From Euryarchaeota archaeon UBA229 (GTDB taxonomy: Archaea > Thermoplasmatota > Poseidoniia > Poseidoniales > Poseidoniaceae), in assembly GCA_002505355.1 (NCBI GenBank), contig DAUW01000067.1, positions 1-11,650 of the forward strand: a stretch of 11,650 nt of DNA, read 5' to 3'. This document shows, one piece after another, positions 6,314-11,650 of this stretch. The notes under the pieces were generated by a model that was given only the letters and a program-made list of their open reading frames with translations, was not told the DNA's origin and did not search any database. Positions within the stretch are counted from its first letter, which is position 1, and each line of letters starts with the position of its first letter. The position numbers and the translations under genes are program-made.

Positions 6314-7068
6314 CCAAATGATGGATCAATATAATCATCGTTCACTTCAGGTGCTGGCAGCATCGTCATTGATTTCTCAAGCACTTCTCTTACGCTATTT
6401 TCGATTTCACGAGCGTTTTCTAATAATTCAGTGAGCGGGATTTCAAGTCCGGTTAGGTCACAGACAGCCTCTATTGCCAATGCTGCCGCTCGAGCATCGG
6501 GATACATTGGACTTGCCTCAGCAAGCAACGCAGTAACGTCGATTCCTAGCCGGTCACCTTCACCGAGTAGAAATCCGGTAATGCCAGCAACAATTCCTTG
6601 TTGAATCGGTTCAATACCGGCGTTTTTCAAATCTTTTCGGGCTTTCTCAGAGGAACCCACACCGTACAATTCCCCGTGATTGAGTTGTTTCTCAGGTGAC
6701 ACTATTCCATCGATGATTATCAATTTATCAAACCCACCTTTGGTATACCATTCCAAAACGGTCGATGCAAACATGATGTCTTGCTTATCTTGAAACTTTA
6801 TTTCTGAAGTAAATACACCGACTCCAGTTCCTTGATAGACGCGCACTGGATGTTTGGGGATTTCATCTTGAATTAGTGCGACCGCAGGAAAATCTGCATT
6901 CAGTACCGTACCTAATTGATTAAGCCTGAGGGTTCTAATAATGTGTGAGGCTGCGATTACTCCTACCATGCCAGCTGTGGTAAATCCAGCAATGGCAATG
7001 CCACCTGTTGTCGGGTCTGCACCGCTTTTGAGCACCAGTGCGTAACCTTTGAATTCTGGGTCTGCCAT
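6310..7068 (-). CDS. PAC2-family protein (proteasome assembly chaperone-like)
   Basis: The protein has 252 residues and matches the PAC2 family, the fold of archaeal PbaA/PbaB and eukaryotic proteasome assembly chaperones. Visible family features are GIAIAGFTTAGMVGVIAASHII near the N-terminus, the FPAVALIQDEIPKHPVRVY region, KLIIIDGIVSP in the middle and GIVAGITGFLLGEGDR followed by EASPMYPDARAA. The C-terminus is an acidic helix (LLENAREIENSVREVLEKS) and a tail ending DPSFG. PbaA-type chaperones carry a terminal HbYX motif that docks into the 20S alpha ring; this tail is not a good match, so direct proteasome binding is uncertain. ATG 7068 has AGGTG nine bases upstream. The gene is convergent with Trm1 and divergent from the winged-helix gene. 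The role is assigned from the family only. Confidence 0.9.
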   Translation of the reverse strand: MADPEFKGYALVLKSGADPTTGGIAIAGFTTAGMVGVIAASHIIRTLRLNQLGTVLNADFPAVALIQDEIPKHPVRVYQGTGVGVFTSEIKFQDKQDIMFASTVLEWYTKGGFDKLIIIDGIVSPEKQLNHGELYGVGSSEKARKDLKNAGIEPIQQGIVAGITGFLLGEGDRLGIDVTALLAEASPMYPDARAAALAIEAVCDLTGLEIPLTELLENAREIENSVREVLEKSMTMLPAPEVNDDYIDPSFG

Positions 7069-7178
7069 GTCAATCTACACCTGCGTTGAGGAATTCCTTT
7101 GAATAGGCTACCATCGGATACGCTTGAAAAAACTTTGTTCATCAAGTCCTTGTAAACAGTTATCTATAACGCACCCTT

Positions 7179-7185
7179 GGAGGTG
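7179..7185 (+). promoter_or_regulatory. Shine-Dalgarno setting the start at ATG 7196
   Basis: GGAGGTG lies ten bases before ATG 7196. It shows that the reading frame, which is open from 7124, really begins at 7196. The 127-base intergenic region on its left (7069-7195) also holds the PAC2 promoter; no convincing box A for this gene was found. Confidence 0.75.
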
Positions 7186-7195
7186 TTTGAGTATC

Positions 7196-7696
7196 ATGTC
7201 TGGCTTGAATAAAATAGCCATCCAAGTGGGTGAATTCGAATTTGAAAGCGAAGGTTCACAACTAGAGGTTGACGAAAAATTTGCCCAATTCAAAGAGGAA
7301 GGATTATGGAATATTATCACAGAACGCCTCGAAGAAGCCAAGGATATGACAGTAGACGCAACAAACGCTACCATACAATCTAATGAGATTCCCGAGAGAG
7401 GAATGAAGTTCCGTACTCTTGTAGAGAATTGTAGTCTCGAAGGAAAACCCGATCAAGTGCTTGGTGCACTGCACTATTTGCGCGATATTGAAGGCTTGAA
7501 TGACTGCCCGCCACGAGTGATTAATGCCTTATTTGAGGAAGCGAATATTGATCCACCAGGAAACCTCTCACTATACATAAATCGATTGCGAGAAAAGGAT
7601 TTATTGACTATTCCCAAAGTACATGGTGATAAAAACCGATTTGCAGAATTGACTGAGGCTGGTCGAAAGCATCTAGAAACCAAGGCGAAGAAATGA
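7196..7696 (+). CDS. Predicted winged-helix-like protein of unknown function
   Basis: The protein has 166 residues and is not one I recognise by name. Residues 5-20 are beta-like (IAIQVGEFEFESEG), followed by a helical acidic region (LEVDEKFAQFKEEGLWNIITERLEEA, 23-48, read in parts). A linker at about 50-70 leads to a C-terminal domain of alternating helices: DQVLGALHYLRDIEG, PPRVINALFEEA, LSLYINRLREKDLL and a final ELTEAGRKHLETKAKK. The order helix-helix-recognition-like helix-beta hairpin (LTIPKVHGDKNRFAELT) resembles a winged helix with a terminal helix, hinting at DNA or protein binding. No membrane segment is seen. The stop codon TGA forms part of the Shine-Dalgarno of the next gene, so the pentapeptide-repeat protein is probably made from the same message. 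Confidence 0.85.
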   Translation: MSGLNKIAIQVGEFEFESEGSQLEVDEKFAQFKEEGLWNIITERLEEAKDMTVDATNATIQSNEIPERGMKFRTLVENCSLEGKPDQVLGALHYLRDIEGLNDCPPRVINALFEEANIDPPGNLSLYINRLREKDLLTIPKVHGDKNRFAELTEAGRKHLETKAKK

Positions 7697-7699
7697 GGT
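7694..7699 (+). promoter_or_regulatory. Stop codon/Shine-Dalgarno overlap (TGAGGT) before the pentapeptide-repeat gene
   Basis: The TGA stop of the winged-helix-like gene is read as TGAGGT, with six bases (CTAACC) before ATG 7706. It decides for ATG 7706 over the in-frame ATG at 7712. Confidence 0.65.
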
Positions 7700-7705
7700 C
7701 TAACC

Positions 7706-8146
7706 ATGGTAATGTCGGGCAACCCAGATGATCCTCGGGACAATGTTGGAGAGCAAGCTGAGGTTCTTGATTGGTCATACCAGAATAAAGCTAGAGTCTT
7801 GCTAAGAAAAGGACGACATGCTGGTTCAAATTTCAAACGGGCAATTCTAGACGGTGCAGATCTCACTGAAGGGGACTTTTCTAACTGTAACTTCCATCGC
7901 GCCTCAATGGTTGAAGCTGACTTGATGAAATCCGCATTCGACAATGCAGATTTTAGAGGCGCCGATCTAAGGAAGGCAAGGTTAAACCTATCCAATTTCA
8001 ATAACTGCAAGTTTGCTGGGGCTGATCTTAGAGGTATTCGAGGGAAATATGCGATTTGGCGGGGTAGTGATTGGTGGAATGCTACCTTGGATGAAGGCCT
8101 AGAAAAAGCGCTCAAAAAGAAATGGCCAAGGCCTGCTGACGACTGA
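7706..8146 (+). CDS. Pentapeptide-repeat protein
   Basis: The protein has 146 residues. From about residue 41 to 129 it consists of tandem five-residue units of the A(D/N)Lxx type, for example SNFKR, AILDG, ADLTE, CNFHR, ADLMK, ADFRG, ADLRK, SNFNN, ADLRG, AIWRG and ATLDE. Such repeats form a right-handed quadrilateral beta-helix of about four coils. Residues 1-40 and the basic tail (LEKALKKKWPRPADD) lie outside the repeats. Some family members mimic DNA and inhibit gyrase, others are scaffolds; nothing here decides between them, and this one is shorter than the known gyrase inhibitors. It has no signal peptide. Coupling to the upstream winged-helix-like gene suggests a common job. It ends three bases from the convergent membrane-protein gene. 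Confidence 0.93.
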   Translation: MVMSGNPDDPRDNVGEQAEVLDWSYQNKARVLLRKGRHAGSNFKRAILDGADLTEGDFSNCNFHRASMVEADLMKSAFDNADFRGADLRKARLNLSNFNNCKFAGADLRGIRGKYAIWRGSDWWNATLDEGLEKALKKKWPRPADD

Positions 8147-8149
8147 CTA

Positions 8150-8812
8150 TCATTCGCTCTCCAAAGAACCTGATTCGTCAGTTAATTCTACTGTTCCAGA
8201 GCCATCGCTTAGAGCGGCTTTAGCCCGAGCGTTAATGAGTGGTAATGCTGAGAATGCGCCACATAAGAACATACAAGTCCCGCAAAGGTAGACAAATATT
8301 TCATATGTCAACAACAATGCACCATCCAGGTTGTCATCAGACGCAATACGAATCAGGTGACTGCCATACAGGCCGGAGACAAAACCAATTACTGCACCTG
8401 ATGTTGCTATTTTTGGTCCCGATTTTAATAACCTAAACAGGTTAATTGAGCCAACTACAACTAATAATCCAGATATTGCTAATCCTACTGCTCTAATTAG
8501 GTAGCCTCCGGAGTCTCTCGCATCATCGTGAAACTGCTGGTATTCCTCGGGGGTTATCGGGTCGTCTGATTGACTGTTTGGTGTTTCAAGTAGTCGCTCA
8601 ACCTCGCTTTCTGGAATGTCTTCTAAGCCATGTGTAGTGTAGTCTGTATAGGCTTGAAACAGAATTAATAGGCCTCCAATAAATAGCAAAACTGCAATGG
8701 TTTTCGGCCCTCTACGGTCTGGCTTGATGGGAATTGCGTCCCATATATCGTCTGGAACAGAATTATCTTCATCATCCATTACAATAGAGAAATCAAATGT
8801 TTTTTCACTCAT
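8150..8812 (-). CDS. Four-helix membrane protein of unknown function
   Basis: The protein has 220 residues and I do not recognise it. The N-terminal 35 residues are acidic and soluble (VMDDEDNSVPDDIWDAIPIKPDRRG). Hydrophobic segments lie at about 38-55, 104-126, 134-153 and 163-190. Between the first and second is a polar acidic loop of about 45 residues (IPESEVERLLETPN and DDPITPEEYQQFHDDARD). The C-terminal 30 residues are again acidic and soluble. Positive residues next to the first helix (PDRRGPK) suggest a cytoplasmic N-terminus, which would place the long loop outside. Two cysteines in the last helix (CGTCMFLCG) are notable but form no known motif. The gene follows the thioesterase gene by nine bases, with a Shine-Dalgarno formed by that gene's stop codon. 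Confidence 0.85.
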   Translation of the reverse strand: MSEKTFDFSIVMDDEDNSVPDDIWDAIPIKPDRRGPKTIAVLLFIGGLLILFQAYTDYTTHGLEDIPESEVERLLETPNSQSDDPITPEEYQQFHDDARDSGGYLIRAVGLAISGLLVVVGSINLFRLLKSGPKIATSGAVIGFVSGLYGSHLIRIASDDNLDGALLLTYEIFVYLCGTCMFLCGAFSALPLINARAKAALSDGSGTVELTDESGSLESE

Positions 8813-8818
8813 AATAAT

Positions 8819-8824
8819 ACCTCA
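8819..8824 (-). promoter_or_regulatory. Stop codon/Shine-Dalgarno overlap (TGAGGT) before the 220-residue membrane protein
   Basis: On the minus strand the thioesterase TGA stop is read as TGAGGT, followed by ATTATT and ATG 8812. The geometry is the same as at the two other operon junctions in the window. Confidence 0.65.
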
Positions 8825-9232
8825 TTCTGTATGCTTTGCGAGACCGTCGGTTAGCCAATCCGGGATGGGCGTTGATTCTAGGGATTCCATATCAACGCAA
8901 ACAGTTACTTGTTTGGATGACCAAAGGTGTGTCTGTTCTTGATTGTAAAAATCATATTGCCAAGTACAAGATTTCCGACCAACCTCAGCAATGCTGATTT
9001 TAGCCGTTATCATATCTCCGTAGCGAAGTGGATGAATGAAGTTGGTTTCGATATTGACTACAGGGAAACCCAATCGGTGCTTCCCAATTATATCTGGATA
9101 AGAAATCCCGCACATTGATTCCCATGCTTCTTCAAAGAAACGATGGGCTAAATCGTATATCCTAGGGTAATACGCAATGTTCGCATTATCAATCATCGGA
9201 TAATCCACCCGTCTTTTTAGAGTCACGGCCAT
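8822..9232 (-). CDS. Hotdog-fold acyl-CoA thioesterase (4-hydroxybenzoyl-CoA thioesterase/YbgC type)
   Basis: The protein has 136 residues, the usual size of a single hotdog domain. The N-terminal pattern VDYPMIDNANIAYYPRIYDLAHRF matches the 4HBT/YbgC signature in which an aspartate (D15 here) followed by a short loop and YYPRIY marks the active site. The second half has the family's beta strands: FPVVNIETNFIHPLRYGDMI (56-75), KSCTWQYDFYNQ and SSKQVTVCVD. Family members hydrolyse acyl-CoA thioesters in the cytoplasm. The substrate cannot be predicted, but aliphatic or aromatic CoA esters are usual. It shares an operon with the following membrane protein. No Shine-Dalgarno precedes ATG 9232. 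A TCTATACC about 44 bases upstream is a weak promoter candidate. Confidence 0.92.
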   Translation of the reverse strand: MAVTLKRRVDYPMIDNANIAYYPRIYDLAHRFFEEAWESMCGISYPDIIGKHRLGFPVVNIETNFIHPLRYGDMITAKISIAEVGRKSCTWQYDFYNQEQTHLWSSKQVTVCVDMESLESTPIPDWLTDGLAKHTE

Positions 9233-9294
9233 GTTAATTCGACACGATGCGGCATGATGAATCCTTGTATCGGTATAGATGTCAACCCGCTGCG

Positions 9295-9302
9295 CTTATA
9301 TC
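9295..9302 (+). promoter_or_regulatory. Box A promoter of tRNA-Arg
   Basis: CTTATATC is centred about 28 bases before the mature 5' end of tRNA-Arg at 9327, the expected archaeal spacing. Confidence 0.65.
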
Positions 9303-9326
9303 GAATACTTAGGTCGCATAGAATAA

Positions 9327-9403
9327 GGCCCCATAGTGTAGCTTGGATATCACACTGGTTTGCGGAACCAGTAACCCGTGTTCGAATCGCGGCGGGGCCG
9401 CCA
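9327..9403 (+). tRNA. tRNA-Arg (anticodon GCG), 3' CCA encoded
   Basis: The cloverleaf is complete on the plus strand. The acceptor stem is GGCCCCA/CGGGGCC, with six Watson-Crick pairs and an A-C mismatch at the seventh pair (bases 9333 and 9393). The D arm starts GTG and closes CAC. The anticodon stem CTGGT/ACCAG encloses the loop TTGCGGA, giving anticodon GCG (Arg codons CGC and CGU). The variable loop is TAAC and the T arm CCGTG-TTCGAAT-CGCGG. The discriminator is G at 9400 and CCA is encoded at 9401-9403. Position 26 is A, so unlike the tRNA-Asp here it is not a Trm1 target. It ends ten bases from the convergent HAD gene. Confidence 0.94.
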
Positions 9404-9413
9404 AATTCCTTAA

Positions 9414-10085
9414 CTAGACCTTCCAGCGTTTGATTGGCCAATTGCCGTCACGTGCTAACTTTTCCATTTTCGCACCCGGATTTACAGCCACTGGATTGCC
9501 AGTTATTTGCATGAAATAGGTGTCCGCCATCGTATTACCGTAACCGTAACACTGGTCTAAATCGTGATTATTTTGTCTCGCATCCTCTTCAACAATTGGC
9601 ACCTTACCTTTGCGTCGTGGAACACTCCAGCCGAATTCTGAGCCTGATAGAATACCTTGACGTATTTCCGGGCCACAACCATAAACAGCATCCATCCCAA
9701 GTACCTCTGCCATTGCTTCTGCCATCGGTGCAATTGTTGCAGTAACAAGCACACAACGGTGTCCTTGGCTACGGTGCCATGCTAAGCATTCGTATGCCTC
9801 ATTAGGGATCTTTGGTGCAAGTTTTTCTTTTGCCAACTGGATAGAATATTGCTCTAATATCTGCCATGATGCCAATGCAAAATGCCCACGGTTACGAGCG
9901 GCATCGTAAAATGATCTCCCGCGCATTAGGTTGCCAATTAGCCCTATTGTCCACATCACAGTCCCAAGTGGTATCCTCCAAGGTCGGCGTTTGGCTAATT
10001 GAGCCGTTAGGGTTTTTTCACTCGATGAGTCAAGCAGCGTTCCATCCAAGTCAAAATATGCAGCAACCTGGTGACTCATTGGCAT
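9414..10085 (-). CDS. HAD-superfamily hydrolase, subfamily IB (phosphatase, PSPase-like)
   Basis: The protein has 223 residues. All four HAD motifs are visible: motif I YFDLDGTLL with nucleophile D12 and acid D14, motif II VTAT (T115), motif III lysine in RRKGK (K159 or K161), and motif IV YGNTMADTYFM with N184 and D188. The ending GNPVAVNPGAKMEKLARDGNWPIKRW is typical of subfamily IB phosphatases related to phosphoserine phosphatase. A hydrophobic helix-rich cap (about 36-56, PLGTVMWTIGLIGN) matches the larger IB members. It should hydrolyse a small phosphate ester in the cytoplasm; the substrate is not evident. No Shine-Dalgarno precedes ATG 10085, and an in-frame ATG at 10079 is an alternative start. 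It lies downstream of the small helix-turn-helix-like gene. Confidence 0.93.
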   Translation of the reverse strand: MPMSHQVAAYFDLDGTLLDSSSEKTLTAQLAKRRPWRIPLGTVMWTIGLIGNLMRGRSFYDAARNRGHFALASWQILEQYSIQLAKEKLAPKIPNEAYECLAWHRSQGHRCVLVTATIAPMAEAMAEVLGMDAVYGCGPEIRQGILSGSEFGWSVPRRKGKVPIVEEDARQNNHDLDQCYGYGNTMADTYFMQITGNPVAVNPGAKMEKLARDGNWPIKRWKV

Positions 10086-10137
10086 GCCGTTTAATCAATC
10101 ATACATGAGTGAAACGGCGGTTTTGATGTCGAGCAGG

Positions 10138-10413
10138 TCATTTTTGCATCCTGGACCTATCGCCATAAACTCTCCTTCCAGCCTTGTGGTCTTGCCACCA
10201 CGCAAGTTTTTCTGCAAGATTTCTCGAGATAAAAAATCCCACTTTACGCGTGGTAAGTCCGTGATTGCGCATCGATTTATCATGCGCTAGATTTGCTACT
10301 ATTGATTGAGCAGAGCAACCATGGTTAGCCAGTACAAATCTGGTTATCTCATCCTTAAGTCGTTCGAAACGGGCTCTCTTTTGTGATCCTGCCTTCGCTA
10401 CATTTTGTCTCAT
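10138..10413 (-). CDS. Small basic helix-turn-helix-like protein
   Basis: The protein has 91 residues and no recognised name. The composition is strongly basic (RQNVAKAGSQKRARFERLK at the start, KAGRRVYGDRSRMQK at the end). The predicted helix LKDEITRFVLANHG is followed by SAQSIVANLAH and then LTTRKVGFFISRNL, a spacing like a helix-turn-helix or winged helix, with a final WWQDHKAGRRVY that could be the wing. This suggests a DNA-binding regulator. A frame overlapping its end (10095-10283) is rejected because its composition is less protein-like. There is no Shine-Dalgarno; a box A-like CATATGAAA (plus strand, 10437-10445) about 28 bases upstream fits a leaderless start at ATG 10413. The HAD gene follows after 52 bases. 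Confidence 0.8.
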   Translation of the reverse strand: MRQNVAKAGSQKRARFERLKDEITRFVLANHGCSAQSIVANLAHDKSMRNHGLTTRKVGFFISRNLAEKLAWWQDHKAGRRVYGDRSRMQK

Positions 10414-10436
10414 GAACTACAAAATCAAGGTTAACC

Positions 10437-10445
10437 CATATGAAA
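10437..10445 (-). promoter_or_regulatory. Possible box A for the small helix-turn-helix-like gene
   Basis: The minus strand reads TTTCATATG, centred about 28 bases before ATG 10413, inside the 61-base gap after the upstream gene. The match to consensus is weak. Confidence 0.35.
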
Positions 10446-10474
10446 GAAATGGTGGCTATCCCGAGTTTAGAGGC

Positions 10475-10828
10475 TCAAGAGAAGTCTACTGATTGTGTCG
10501 TTTTCCAATTTGCAGTAGCTAGTTTTTTTGCTTTGCCATCTGCAATAATAGGATTTATTTTGCCGAGACTTCCGTGCATGCCATGTACCTGAAATTTAAC
10601 TCTCAATTCTGCTACCCTGTCGCGCTGCAGAACCTCTAATTGTTCATCGGACAATTCGATTGATGCAAGTTGGTTGCCGCTGGTTATATCAGAAATTTTG
10701 AACTCGTTACCGGCGCAAGAAAGTGAAGGTCTGAAATCCCAATCATCCGGGTCATTCATCCATACAGAAACATCAACCGAGAGATTGTCACGGATGTTTA
10801 TTCTACTAATCTCAACTGTATCGACCAT
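10475..10828 (-). CDS. Hypothetical beta-rich protein next to the PKD-domain gene
   Basis: The protein has 117 residues from ATG 10828, chosen because GGAGTG lies nine bases upstream (10838-10843). A longer form from GTG 10888 (137 residues) is possible: there GTG overlaps the TGA of the upstream gene as GTGA, which would couple the two. I do not recognise the family. The sequence alternates polar and hydrophobic residues as in beta strands (VDTVEISRINIRDNLSVDVSVW, in two strands; then ASIELSDEQLEVL, AELRVKFQVHG), with single cysteine and tryptophan positions in the first half. No signal peptide or membrane helix is seen in the short form. Its place directly after a surface-type PKD gene suggests a related role, but this is only context. 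Confidence 0.75.
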   Translation of the reverse strand: MVDTVEISRINIRDNLSVDVSVWMNDPDDWDFRPSLSCAGNEFKISDITSGNQLASIELSDEQLEVLQRDRVAELRVKFQVHGMHGSLGKINPIIADGKAKKLATANWKTTQSVDFS

Positions 10829-10884
10829 GGTATCAAACACTCCGAGTAAATAGATGTAGATTATAGTTTCATTTTGGGGTTCAA

Positions 10885-11650
10885 TCACACGGCAATCTCA
10901 GTCAAAATTGGAACCTGTATCTCAATGACGACTTCTAATGTCCAATCGTTCCCTGGGTCGGGGTCTGGTAAGCCCTCGAATAATGGATCGGGGTCGGCTT
11001 GTTGGGCAAATACTGTCCATGTCCAATTGCCTTGACCATTACGATAGCCTGGCTTTGCTAGTAATTGCTGTAGTACATCTTCTGCAAAGTCAGCAGTGTA
11101 TGTACCATCCTCGCCAACAGGATTAATGCCGAATCGGTCCATTTCAGCCTTTGAAGTTTCATTTGCAGTTATGTTGCCGCCCTCGGTCTTTGCTGATTTG
11201 CGATAGCCATCATCGGTAATTTCCAATTGCAGAGTAAAGTTATCCTGAGGGCCTAGTTCTTGGTCTAGTTCCAATACCGCTTCAAACGAAAGGATTCGAC
11301 CGTCTATACCTGGATTAATTGTTTCTTCCCATGAGGTGCCTTGGTCAAGATAACCGTCCCAGTTGAAAGTGATTAGTTGAGTTCGCCATTCAACCTCGAA
11401 AGTGCGGGTTGAGATTTCCAGTTCAAAAGACGTGTATTGTGACGCTCCGTCGCCATCTGAGATAGTTAGACTCCCTCTTTTGGTCCCTGATTTGTTGGTC
11501 GGTAGTAGTACTGTTGGAGTGATTGCATCCGCATCATTTCGATTATCACCATCATTGTTAGAATCTTCTGACCAATCTAGGTCCCATGAATATTCTAGCT
11601 CTTTCCCTTCCGGGTCAAAACTTGCTGAGGCATCGAGCAGAGCTGATTCA
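10885..11650 (-). CDS. PKD-domain surface or secreted protein, C-terminal part (runs off the window)
   Basis: The frame stays open from 11650 down to the TGA at 10885, giving 254 residues with the N-terminus and any signal peptide outside the window. The first 80 residues match a PKD (polycystic kidney disease) beta-sandwich: DASASFDPEGKELEYSWDLDW, then an acidic SNNDGDNRNDAD loop that may bind calcium, and GSLTISDGDGASQYTSFELEI. The remainder is beta-rich and acidic, with a DPDPLFEGLPDPDPGNDW segment. Five N-x-S/T sequons occur at residues 52, 137, 159, 163 and 208 counted from the edge, consistent with a glycosylated extracellular protein. PKD domains in archaea usually sit in surface proteins or secreted hydrolases; the function of this one cannot be told from the fragment. 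A TTG at 11274 would be a false start because the frame continues upstream. Confidence 0.88.
   Translation of the reverse strand, partial: ESALLDASASFDPEGKELEYSWDLDWSEDSNNDGDNRNDADAITPTVLLPTNKSGTKRGSLTISDGDGASQYTSFELEISTRTFEVEWRTQLITFNWDGYLDQGTSWEETINPGIDGRILSFEAVLELDQELGPQDNFTLQLEITDDGYRKSAKTEGGNITANETSKAEMDRFGINPVGEDGTYTADFAEDVLQQLLAKPGYRNGQGNWTWTVFAQQADPDPLFEGLPDPDPGNDWTLEVVIEIQVPILTEIAV

Noticed and set aside
7162..7169. TCTATAAC as box A for the winged-helix-like gene
   Set aside because: A start about 26 bases downstream would fall after the clear Shine-Dalgarno at 7179-7185 and remove it from the message.
7474..8115. Long minus-strand open frame opposite the pentapeptide gene
   Set aside because: Its apparent periodicity is the antisense of the pentapeptide repeats; it crosses two well supported plus-strand genes and has no start signal.
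9351..9375. Alternative anticodon TGC (Ala) for the tRNA at 9327
   Set aside because: With the five-pair stem CTGGT/ACCAG the seven-base loop is TTGCGGA, which puts GCG after U33; TGC would need a shifted, unusual loop.
10095..10283. 62-codon frame overlapping the helix-turn-helix-like gene
   Set aside because: The longer frame at 10138-10413 has a better start context and more protein-like composition; the short one looks like a shadow. A frameshift joining the two was considered but nothing in the sequence demands it.
1..11650. Defence, toxin-antitoxin or mobile system
   Set aside because: No nuclease, methylase, transposase, integrase, Cas protein or toxin-like pair is recognisable, and base use is even apart from the proline tract.

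Overview
The window looks like compact archaeal chromosome, most likely a marine planktonic euryarchaeon of the Poseidoniales (Marine Group II) type. That placement is an inference. What the sequence shows is a stand-alone GMP synthase glutaminase subunit (the split archaeal form), a Trm1 tRNA G26 dimethyltransferase, a PAC2-family proteasome-assembly-like protein, TATA-like box A elements about 25-30 bases before tRNAs and some start codons, and Shine-Dalgarno motifs complementary to CCUCC. There is no sign of a plasmid, provirus, insertion sequence or CRISPR array. Genes fill almost the whole window and many neighbours touch or overlap.

Layout, left to right. (1) 1-1739: tRNA-Asp(GTC) on the minus strand, divergent from a 530-residue protein that joins an acidic, proline-rich disordered arm and a coiled coil to a degenerate class II aldolase/adducin-like domain. 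(2) 1793-2746: a TudS (DUF523) plus YbgA (DUF1722) fusion. (3) 2753-4886, minus strand: a four-gene run transcribed in the order small membrane protein, guaAA, an atypical short-chain dehydrogenase, and a Rieske ferredoxin. The SDR seems to have its own leaderless promoter. (4) 4967-6313: Trm1, ending tail-to-tail with a PAC2 protein (6310-7068, minus). (5) 7196-8146: a two-gene operon of a winged-helix-like protein and a pentapeptide-repeat protein. (6) 8150-9232, minus: a hotdog thioesterase followed by a four-helix membrane protein. (7) 9327-9403: tRNA-Arg(GCG). (8) 9414-11650, minus: a HAD-IB phosphatase, a small helix-turn-helix-like protein, a beta-rich unknown protein and the C-terminal part of a PKD-type surface protein that runs off the window.

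The genes do not form one pathway. tRNA biology (two tRNAs, Trm1), purine synthesis, proteasome assembly and redox or lipid-type enzymes are interleaved. The clearest common features are in gene expression. Three operon junctions share exactly the arrangement TGAGGY-N6-ATG, in which the upstream stop codon is part of the next gene's Shine-Dalgarno. All four convergent junctions leave 10 bases or fewer, or overlap. The best candidates for undescribed biology are the proline-rich/aldolase-like fusion, the membrane protein-guaAA-SDR-Rieske run with its tyrosine-less SDR, and the winged-helix/pentapeptide pair. No defence or mobile system is evident.
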